From Thalassotalea profundi (GTDB lineage Bacteria; Pseudomonadota; Gammaproteobacteria; Enterobacterales; Alteromonadaceae), in contig NZ_BNAH01000010.1 of assembly GCF_014653195.1 (NCBI RefSeq), positions 121,762-185,761 on the forward strand: 64,000 bases of DNA, given 5' to 3'. Positions 40,996 to 48,508 of the stretch are shown here, piece by piece. Each line of letters opens with the position of its first letter. Within the stretch, counting starts at the first letter, position 1. The notes under the pieces are model-generated. The model saw only the letters and a program-made list of their open reading frames with translations, searched no databases and was not told where the DNA came from. The translations under genes were made by a program, and so were the position numbers.

Positions 40996-43662
40996 TTAAC
41001 GTAATATTGTTGTTCGGCCTTTTCGCTTACCATCAACACTTATTGTACGTAGTTGTATCTCTCCATCTACAGAGACCGGTTGAGAATATAGTGTCCACTT
41101 ACCGTCCTTTTCTTTATATTCAATTGCTGTTCCTGGGAATGCGGTATTTGCGTGCAATTTACCCTCTTTTATTACCGCACCGACTGTAGGCAATCGGTAA
41201 AAAATATTCGCCAAAGATAATTTAGGAAACTCTTTTTGCCCTATAGCATTAGCAAATAAAGTCCACTGCTTATCTCGTTGAGTTTGCATCTCTTTAGTGA
41301 ATACTTCTGTTTCTTGACTATATTTGAAGCCATCATAATTATAAGGTACGGCCCAATCAGCTAGATGCCAAGCCCGTTCTGCTAAAGCAATTATTCTAGG
41401 AAAAATTTTATAATCAGCCATAGTATCCAACCTAAGATTTTCGCCCCATAACTGCCCTTGTAGCCCGAAAAACTTTCTTCCCTGCTCTAGTGGTGTACTA
41501 ATGACATTACCTTGTTCATCAACCTGTTTAGTATCATCTGCCACATACGGATTATCTTCTCTATCTAACCAAAACTCTGCATGTACAGGTAGGTTTTCAG
41601 GCATAAATTGAAAGACTTTTTCTGTATTTGTTTTACGTGATGCCCAATAATAGCCATGTTCTTTAGGATCGGCCTCATAAGGAAAATCAAAATAGGTAAC
41701 ATCTGGAGTCGAATTCACCACTTGCCAATTACGATTAGCTAACTCATTCACTTTTGTGTGTGCACCCCAAGGCAAATGATCCCATGCATTTGCTTGCACA
41801 ACAGCAGGCATATTATCTTTATTGGTATGCTCTAACCCGTCACTCCAACCCGCCGTTTCTATTCCCATATCAGCTAGCATGTTCGCTACACGTTCAATAA
41901 AGTAAGCGCCTATCTGTTTCATATCTGTAATACCTTTATCATTATTCGCGATAAAAGCTTTACATACATCTGATTCTAACCAAGCACCTGCGGTTTCATC
42001 CGCGCCAATATGATAACGAGTTAATGGTTGTCCTGCATTAATATGTATTTGTTGCACTTCTTTCATTACTTTTTCAACAAATGCATACGAGGATTCTTGG
42101 CAAGCGTTAATCGTATTATCATTATAAAATTGTACAGAAGAGTATTTAGTCAAGTCATTAGGATCATGTAATAAATATTGTTCCGCTTTTTCTTGGTCTT
42201 CCTGTTCACTATATTTATTATATCGAGCTTCCATTGCTTTAATTGCTGCACGGGAATGTCCTGGCATATCCAATGAAGGTAAAACTTGAATATGTCGTGC
42301 TGTTGCCGCTTTCAATATTTCACTGTAATCAGCTACACTATAGTAGCCATTGACACTACTATTTGGATCAACCCCCGCACCTAATTGTGGCATTAAGCAA
42401 TGCTGTTCGGTTAAATCGAAACAACGTTTACTACCAACGTCTGTCAACTCAGGTAAACCAGGTATTTCTAATCGCCATGCTTCATCTTCAGCCATATGTA
42501 GATGAAGTTTATTTAGTTTGTAAGCAGCCATTTGATCTAATAGCTTAAAAATAAAATCTTTACTTCGAAAATTTCTAGCGGTGTCAACTAACATGCCACG
42601 AAATTCATATAATGGTTCATCTATCACTGTCATATATGAAACAAGCTGATGATCTAAAGACACTAAGCTTGCTAATGACTGCAAGCCATAAAAGACACCA
42701 CTCATATCAGCGCCTTTAATGTTAATTCCCTGTTCATTTATAATTAACTGGTAGTGACCATTAACTAATGTTTTATCTTTAAAGAGAGAAAGGGATATAG
42801 GTATCCCTTGTTTTGATTGCTTAATGCCAAAGCTTTCAAGTCTTGCTAAAGCAACATGAACTGAGGACGGCTCGACATTATTAAACGTTATATTTAAACC
42901 CTTTGCTAAATTTAGCTGAGCTGAAGCGTTATCAATAACCATTGATTTAGGGGTTGGAATAATAACATTGCTAACATCGAGTAGCTCTTTACCTAACTTA
43001 CTATTATCTTTATAAAAATCACGTGGAGATTTCCAAGGTGTGCTGTCTGCTGAACTTCTTTGAAAGTGTTTTTGATAATCACTATAACTTTCAACGTAAG
43101 GTACTATTTCTAATCCAGTATCTTGGTCAATTTCGGCTCGAGTACTTTCAATGACCTTAGCTGTTAGACTTTCACTGGTTATAATATAGTTTGGCATGAT
43201 GTCTGATTCAGCAAGAGACCAATAACCAGCTCTAAAAACAATGACTTTAGTTTCACCCTTGCTAAACCCTGAAAATTTTTCACTTGGTGAAATAGTGTGT
43301 AAATCACCATTAATATGTTTCAGTACAAATTCATCACTATCAAAGTTATGCAAAGGTGCTATTTGGCTGTAAAATATTTTCCAATTGGCAACATCAATTT
43401 TCGTTTTAGCAGTGAGTGATAGTTGTGCTTCAAAGCATAAACCACCTTGTTGGTTTTTATCACATTTCTCTTTTTGCTGATTACTAATAAGTTCATATTT
43501 AACTATTAAATTTTCAGCAATATTATCAATACTTTTCTGAGTAATGGGTTGAATAATAACACCTTCACTTTTCTTTGAAGCTGAACTATTTTTTGCTACT
43601 TCACTACAACCCCATAATGTACTTAAACTCGCTAAGATCAATATTTTTATATGTTTATTCAT
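40996..43662 (-). CDS. hex: Lipoprotein beta-N-acetylhexosaminidase (GH20)
   Basis: 888-aa enzyme that should cut GlcNAc from chitooligosaccharides in the periplasm or on the outer membrane. The signal ends in a lipobox (STLWGC; Cys19). An N-terminal carbohydrate-binding (CHB_HEX-like) domain, a GH20b-like alpha/beta domain (about 235-345) and the GH20 barrel follow. The catalytic pair is Asp555-Glu556 in HIGADETAG. It is transcribed alone from an operator-bearing region divergent to a sulfotransferase gene. Confidence 0.94.
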   Translation of the reverse strand: MNKHIKILILASLSTLWGCSEVAKNSSASKKSEGVIIQPITQKSIDNIAENLIVKYELISNQQKEKCDKNQQGGLCFEAQLSLTAKTKIDVANWKIFYSQIAPLHNFDSDEFVLKHINGDLHTISPSEKFSGFSKGETKVIVFRAGYWSLAESDIMPNYIITSESLTAKVIESTRAEIDQDTGLEIVPYVESYSDYQKHFQRSSADSTPWKSPRDFYKDNSKLGKELLDVSNVIIPTPKSMVIDNASAQLNLAKGLNITFNNVEPSSVHVALARLESFGIKQSKQGIPISLSLFKDKTLVNGHYQLIINEQGINIKGADMSGVFYGLQSLASLVSLDHQLVSYMTVIDEPLYEFRGMLVDTARNFRSKDFIFKLLDQMAAYKLNKLHLHMAEDEAWRLEIPGLPELTDVGSKRCFDLTEQHCLMPQLGAGVDPNSSVNGYYSVADYSEILKAATARHIQVLPSLDMPGHSRAAIKAMEARYNKYSEQEDQEKAEQYLLHDPNDLTKYSSVQFYNDNTINACQESSYAFVEKVMKEVQQIHINAGQPLTRYHIGADETAGAWLESDVCKAFIANNDKGITDMKQIGAYFIERVANMLADMGIETAGWSDGLEHTNKDNMPAVVQANAWDHLPWGAHTKVNELANRNWQVVNSTPDVTYFDFPYEADPKEHGYYWASRKTNTEKVFQFMPENLPVHAEFWLDREDNPYVADDTKQVDEQGNVISTPLEQGRKFFGLQGQLWGENLRLDTMADYKIFPRIIALAERAWHLADWAVPYNYDGFKYSQETEVFTKEMQTQRDKQWTLFANAIGQKEFPKLSLANIFYRLPTVGAVIKEGKLHANTAFPGTAIEYKEKDGKWTLYSQPVSVDGEIQLRTISVDGKRKGRTTILR

Positions 43663-43732
43663 TTGTCATTACTCAGTAATTTAAACCAAATTTATTATTT
43701 CAATCGATAAAGTTCATGATAACCTTAGCAGA

Positions 43733-43750
43733 TTTGACAGCGCTGTCAAA
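43733..43750. promoter_or_regulatory. NagR operator between hex and the sulfotransferase gene
   Basis: TTTGACAGCGCTGTCAAA is a perfect 18-bp palindrome centred 80 bp upstream of hex and 144 bp upstream of the divergent sulfotransferase. On the minus strand its TTGACA can serve as a -35 for hex with TAAGGT 16 bp on. Confidence 0.85.
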
Positions 43751-43885
43751 ATAAATATACTACAAGGCTAGCAGTCAGTGAATTTAGGGATAGTTTTATC
43801 ATCAAATTTATACGATATACTCAAAAATAAAGCTATTATTCTAATAACTAAATTACACCCATAATTTTTCATAGGGATTTATTCT

Positions 43886-44986
43886 ATGGTTAAACAACAA
43901 CCAATATTTATTCACATTCCCAAAACGGGTGGTACAAGTATAAATTGCGTTATGAAAGGTACAGAGTGGCAAACGCCACTAGATCATTACTACCGTCACC
44001 TAGACTTTGAAACGAAGACATCTACTTGTGGTGATATATTCGATAAAAATAATATTGAACAATATAAAAATGAATTTATTTTCATGATGCTTCGACATCC
44101 TGTAGATAGGCTTATTTCTGAATATTATTACATTAGAAAAAATATTGAATTTATGGGATTCCTTACAAGCCAACCCAAAGACTTTTCTGAGTATATTGAT
44201 AACCCTCAAACTGCAAATTATATGCTTAAATTTTTAAATGGAGAACGTATCTACTCAGAAAAAACTTTAACCGAGCAACGTGCTGACGAAATTATTAGTT
44301 TAATTGATGAGTTAGATATTCATGTTGGGATATTCGAAGAATTCGATCGTTCTTTAAGTTATTTTAGTTCTGTTGGTGATTTTAAATGGCCAGAAACAAT
44401 TGAGGTAAAGCGCGCAACAATTAATCGCCCCAGTACTAATCAAATCCCCACAGAATTACATGATAGAATACTAAAACATAACCACTTAGACCTTAAGTTG
44501 TATCAACATTGTCATACTAAATTAATTAATCGTACGCAAAAGCTAGCGATTAATAAAATAAAATATCAAGGTGGCCGTTTAGATTTTATTATTCCTTACA
44601 CAATGTGGAATTGTATTTTAGATATCGAACTAAATGATAGAACCTTTATTGAAGAAAACTTAACTTTCTTCATGACTCTCAATACATATCTTCACAAAAC
44701 GACGGCCTCTGGTCGTGAATACGCAAAAAATTGGATGAAATTATTTAAAAACTCTGTTGGAATTTACTTTAAAGGAACAAAATTTGCCAAACAAATTAAG
44801 CAGGTGAAAAAGAACTCTCCCATTGATGAAATCATAGCTGTTGCTCGAATAATAGATGAAGCTACACTTAAACCATCAATGGGCTTAGCCATTGGACAGC
44901 CTCGAATTAAACTATCACTGACATCAGTAATGGCTCAAGCATTACAACAAGACGATATGATAAAAAAGGGGGTGATCAAGTGGTGA
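43886..44986 (+). CDS. Sulfotransferase-family protein
   Basis: 366-aa protein with the hallmarks of PAPS-dependent carbohydrate sulfotransferases: 5'-phosphosulfate loop IHIPKTGGTS (residues 9-18, Lys13) and the 3'-phosphate site MLRHPVDRLISEYYY with Arg70 and Ser78. No signal peptide or membrane segment, so it acts in the cytoplasm or at its inner face. AGGGA lies 8 bp before the ATG. The C-terminal 170 residues look less conserved and are unassigned. Acceptor unknown. Sulfated surface glycan or lipid is possible. It is divergent to hex and may share its NagR operator. Its last codons contain a minus-strand terminator. Confidence 0.8.
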   Translation: MVKQQPIFIHIPKTGGTSINCVMKGTEWQTPLDHYYRHLDFETKTSTCGDIFDKNNIEQYKNEFIFMMLRHPVDRLISEYYYIRKNIEFMGFLTSQPKDFSEYIDNPQTANYMLKFLNGERIYSEKTLTEQRADEIISLIDELDIHVGIFEEFDRSLSYFSSVGDFKWPETIEVKRATINRPSTNQIPTELHDRILKHNHLDLKLYQHCHTKLINRTQKLAINKIKYQGGRLDFIIPYTMWNCILDIELNDRTFIEENLTFFMTLNTYLHKTTASGREYAKNWMKLFKNSVGIYFKGTKFAKQIKQVKKNSPIDEIIAVARIIDEATLKPSMGLAIGQPRIKLSLTSVMAQALQQDDMIKKGVIKW

Positions 44987-44992
44987 TCACCC
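44962..44992 (-). terminator. Terminator of the sapC-cupin-halogenase operon, inside the sulfotransferase 3' end
   Basis: GGGTGATCA / TGATCACCC forms a perfect 9-bp stem with a 5-nt loop. On the minus strand it runs into TTTTTT. The sulfotransferase stop codon (44984-44986) lies in the second arm. It would end the convergent halogenase operon. Confidence 0.8.
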
Positions 44993-45017
44993 TATTCTAT
45001 CAATATTTTTCAAATCA

Positions 45018-46565
45018 CTAGATTTTTTGCAAGCCGTACTTTTTAATACTTTCAATTAAATCACGATGGTTAGGTAGACTACTTTTTATTTTTTCTAACA
45101 TTTTCAAGTTATTTTGAAAATGTTTCTGAGCTAACATATCACTTTGATAAAGGTGGCTTTGTGAACTTATATCACTTTTAAAATTTAAGCCATATAAAAC
45201 ATATTGAATACTCGCTAGCGGAAAAACATCAAATTGCGAATCAGTATCATTAAAGTGGGGGGGATGGTACTTCCATAACTCAAGTAAGTCTTGTAATCGA
45301 TCAGACATTGTCTCTTTTTGAATATTATCAAGCCAATATGCTTCATCTGTACGTTCAGAAAATACATAATGTAGCTTTAAAAAATCAATAATTGCTTCCC
45401 ATTTTTTAATAAACCCACGATTAAATTGTTTTGATATTATTTCCATCCGTTTAAAATCAGAAGGTAAACGTTCACTTACCCATTCAACTGAATTGTCTAC
45501 CAAAATTAACGCAGATGCTTCTAGTGGCTCAAGAAATCCTGCCGACAAACCAATAGCTAAACAGTTTTTATGCCAGAATTTTTCGCGATAACCAGATTTA
45601 AAAGGAATATTTCTAAAACTTAAACCTTCTGCTTTAGGCCCAATATGTTCAGCAAATGTTTTAATAGCATCTTCATGACTAGTGTGAGCACTAGAATATA
45701 CATAGCCCATTCCTTTACGAGAGCTTAATCCAATATCCCAAGTCCATCCTGCTTTTTGACCCGTTGCGATAGTATGGCAGGCTATATTCTCATTTTCGTC
45801 ATACGGTATCTGAGCTGCGATGGCAAAATCATTAAACAAATATTTTTTAGCCGAAATGAATGGAATCTTATAAGTTTTATCAATCAATATACCTGCAAAG
45901 CCTGAACAATCGATAAAAAAGTCCCCTTTGATTACGCCCGACTTTTCGCAGTGTACAGCTTCAATGTATCCACCTTTATTAAGTTGAGCATCCATTACTT
46001 TATCAATAACATGATTCACACCTAGTGAAATTGCTTTTTCTTTAATTAAGTTAGCCACTTTCACTGCGTCAAAGTGGTATGCATAATTCAGTACGGATTG
46101 ATATTCTGGGGTAGTTATTTTTTTTGGAGCAAGTCCTGCTTCACAAATCTGATCTTGAAAATCGACTGCTTCAGCAAAGCGTCCGTACTTTTCATGATTT
46201 TCAGTTTTTTGCCAATAAGCTGTTAGATCAAAATTCCCGTAACCACTAGGCACATTAAACGGGTGATAATAGAACTCATTTCGGTCATTGAGCCGCCAAC
46301 TTACAAATTTAGCACCTTGCTTAAAAGTAGCATCACAATGTCTTATCAAATCAGTTTCTGAAATACCAATTGAACTAAGGGTTTTACGCATTGTAGGAAA
46401 TGTACCTTCTCATACGCCTATGGTTGGTATTTGATCAGATTCAATTAAGGTGACAGTTATCTTAGAGTTTTTGTTCCCACAATGTTTTTTTGCTAACATT
46501 GCTGCTGAAATCCAGCCAGCAGTACCACCACCCACAACTACTATATTATGAATTGCTTTATTCAT
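45018..46565 (-). pseudogene. Flavin-dependent tryptophan-halogenase family gene with in-frame TGA
   Basis: The frame from the ATG at 46565 (TGGAG 8 bp upstream) encodes 515 positions of a PrnA-like halogenase-family protein, but codon 52 is TGA (46410-46412). It falls exactly where the family has Gly in the GVGEGT segment, so GGA to TGA by one base is likely. N-terminal FAD motif [10 protein letters not shown] is upstream of the stop. Downstream, the Lys-containing ATFKQGAKFVSW, IDCSGFAGIL, GWTWDIGL (WxWxI motif) and GLSAGFLEPLEASAL are intact. A restart at 46391 would give 457 aa lacking the FAD-binding loop. Apart from the stop, the sequence shows no decay, so the mutation looks recent. 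Substrate cannot be assigned, and members next to TonB receptors may not act on free tryptophan. Confidence 0.85.
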
Positions 46566-46610
46566 TATAATCTCCATAAAAATTTGGCCTTACGTGCTTA
46601 TCAACAGTCA

Positions 46611-47630
46611 CTATTTAAGTTGACTGATCAGCCACTTTTTCAATGCTTTTTGCGTTTCTTCATCTAAGGGGGCTAATATCCCTTTAACTTCATCAGGAAC
46701 ATGATGATGTTTATCGATTTGGTCTGAAAAAATATAATAATCAAAAAAGGCTTTCCAACCTTGCCTTTGTGCTAAAGGTAACTCTCTTATTGATAACATT
46801 GCCATAAGCAACGTATCAGCCGGCACAGGTTTTTTATGACCATTAATTGATCCGCCTTGCCAATAATTAACTAATACATTAACACCACCAACAGCTTGTA
46901 CATGGTGCCACCACAATGACGGTATATATATAGCATCACCAGGTTCAAGCTCAGCTGTAAAAGCCTGTTCAAGCGCTTGCTTAAACTTAGGGTATTTATT
47001 AAAGTCTGGCTTGTTAAAATCGACTAAACTTAGTGGAGCTCCTGCGGGAGTGAAATCCATAGGTCCAATATACAAATTATCGATTTGCTCAGGAGGAAAT
47101 AAAGTAAAAACTCGTTTGCCTGCTACTACACAAGCAATATTTTCAGCATCATCATAATGAGCGGAAACTACCGCATTATTGCCAATCCAAATGCGTGGAG
47201 GCACATTTTTATCAAAAAGCTCAAAAGAGTTTTCATCTGCAAACTTAGGGAAATAATCATCAATTGGAGCACTTTGTAAAGCAAGTACATCAGCATGCTG
47301 TTGTAAACTATTGCTCAGTACCTCTAGAAAGAATTTATCTAAAGGAGCTATTTCTCGCTTAAAATTAAAACCAGACATTGTTTTATTATAAAAAAAACGC
47401 CCCTGTTCATTAGCGGGTATACGAGCAAAACGAACATCGCCCCCCACATACAGCTCACTAAAATATTGATATAAATTTTCGTTATTCTTTTTAGCCTTTT
47501 CAACCGCAGGCCAGTGACTAACAAGCCCTTTAAGAATTGCAGGTTGATTTAATGGCAAAATTTCTTGGTTAAAAATGTCTTCTGTAACATTTGACCAGCT
47601 ATTAATACTATTGAGGGCCATAACACTCAT
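46611..47630 (-). CDS. JmjC/cupin-like Fe(II)/2-oxoglutarate oxygenase
   Basis: 339-aa protein of the cupin_8/JmjC-like group. Metal ligands look intact: SAHYDDAEN supplies HxD near residue 157, and IPSLWWHHVQAV supplies the distal His near residue 243. VAGKRVFTLFPPEQ is the typical core strand. Such enzymes hydroxylate protein side chains or small molecules. It starts 12 bp after the sapC stop and ends 45 bp before the halogenase, so the three form one operon. Start is either the first ATG (47630) or the one three codons on. The role in the locus is unknown. Confidence 0.85.
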   Translation of the reverse strand: MSVMALNSINSWSNVTEDIFNQEILPLNQPAILKGLVSHWPAVEKAKKNNENLYQYFSELYVGGDVRFARIPANEQGRFFYNKTMSGFNFKREIAPLDKFFLEVLSNSLQQHADVLALQSAPIDDYFPKFADENSFELFDKNVPPRIWIGNNAVVSAHYDDAENIACVVAGKRVFTLFPPEQIDNLYIGPMDFTPAGAPLSLVDFNKPDFNKYPKFKQALEQAFTAELEPGDAIYIPSLWWHHVQAVGGVNVLVNYWQGGSINGHKKPVPADTLLMAMLSIRELPLAQRQGWKAFFDYYIFSDQIDKHHHVPDEVKGILAPLDEETQKALKKWLISQLK

Positions 47631-47641
47631 AAATAATTCGC

Positions 47642-48361
47642 TTATTGAGGCTTAAAACCAGCTTTTATTTGCAATAAGCGATTGAATTGATTCAATGACG
47701 CTAAATGAGAATAAATAGCCGCAAAATATTGACGTTGATATAAGGTCAACACTATCTCATCAGGAAGATCATTTAAGGCCTCCTCATTAACTTTATAAAG
47801 CCCATTTATTTTTAGATCATCCTCTTGTCCTAGCTGAAACTTAACTTCTGCTGCTTGCAATAAATCATGCTCAAGTAAAAACTCAATAAAAATATCTGTC
47901 GCTGCATCTTTTGCTAAAATGTCAGCTAAAAAATCGCTTACTTCTTGCGTTGCTTTAGAAGGTTTTCCGTCTCCTTCAAAAATTTTAACACCTTCAGATT
48001 TATTTAATAACGCGCTATTTTCATCGATACACAAAACCATTTCACTTTCTTGTGCATTTTTTCCTGCGGCAGCAAACGGATAACGGCGTACATTTACAGG
48101 AATGTAATTACTGTGTATTTTACCTTCAGAAAAAATTAAATTCTCTTCCCCTGTTAATCCTAATAATGCGACACTTTTAAACTTTCCCGTTTCTTGCTGC
48201 TTTACAAACACAATTGGAAAATTAGTGGATGCTTGTAAAAACTCAAATGCTAATAGAGGCACCATATTTTGTTTGCTTACATGTCCGTAACTCTGATCAA
48301 CATTCACATGTAAGTCTTTATGTTTAACTGAATCTAATGGCACCATATTTACCGCTGTCAT
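47642..48361 (-). CDS. SapC-family protein
   Basis: 239-aa protein matching the SapC family, named after a Campylobacter S-layer locus but of unknown function. Typical features are the MVPL start region repeated as NMVPLLAFEF, FPIVFVKQ, GLTGEENLI and NVRRYPFA. No signal peptide. AGAGG precedes the ATG. It heads the sapC-cupin-halogenase operon. These families often travel with TonB receptors for carbohydrates in marine and freshwater proteobacteria, but the biochemical link is not established. Confidence 0.85.
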   Translation of the reverse strand: MTAVNMVPLDSVKHKDLHVNVDQSYGHVSKQNMVPLLAFEFLQASTNFPIVFVKQQETGKFKSVALLGLTGEENLIFSEGKIHSNYIPVNVRRYPFAAAGKNAQESEMVLCIDENSALLNKSEGVKIFEGDGKPSKATQEVSDFLADILAKDAATDIFIEFLLEHDLLQAAEVKFQLGQEDDLKINGLYKVNEEALNDLPDEIVLTLYQRQYFAAIYSHLASLNQFNRLLQIKAGFKPQ

Positions 48362-48385
48362 AATAAAACCTCTAAAATTTTACTG

Positions 48386-48442
48386 ATACCTATTGGTATA
48401 AATAATACCTTGCTTTACGGAATTTTTTATACCAATAGATAT
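48386..48442 (-). promoter_or_regulatory. Candidate operator pair upstream of sapC
   Basis: ATACCTATTGGTAT (48386-48399, itself an ATACC-N4-GGTAT palindrome) and ATACCAATAGATAT (48429-48442) are the same 14-bp motif in opposite orientation with one mismatch. They lie 25-81 bp before the sapC ATG and are unlike the NagR sites, suggesting a different regulator. Confidence 0.45.
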
Positions 48443-48452
48443 TCTTTATTGG

Positions 48453-48483
48453 AAAAAAAAGCCGAGCCTAAGCCCGACTTTTT
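48453..48483 (-). terminator. Terminator after the TonB receptor gene
   Basis: On the minus strand an 8-bp stem (AGTCGGGC / GCTCGGCT, two G-T wobbles) is followed by eight T, 25 bp past the receptor stop. It separates the receptor transcript from sapC. Confidence 0.85.
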
Positions 48484-48508
48484 ATAAATAATACAATCAA
48501 CTTCTTAA

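Noticed and set aside
45018..46391. Halogenase annotated as a 457-aa gene starting at 46391
   Set aside because: The in-frame upstream sequence encodes the FAD-binding loop and has a proper ribosome site. The 46391 start is only the first ATG after the premature stop.
46410..46412. TGA read as selenocysteine or other recoding
   Set aside because: The family has glycine here, not cysteine, and no selenocysteine insertion hairpin was evident just downstream. A point mutation is simpler.
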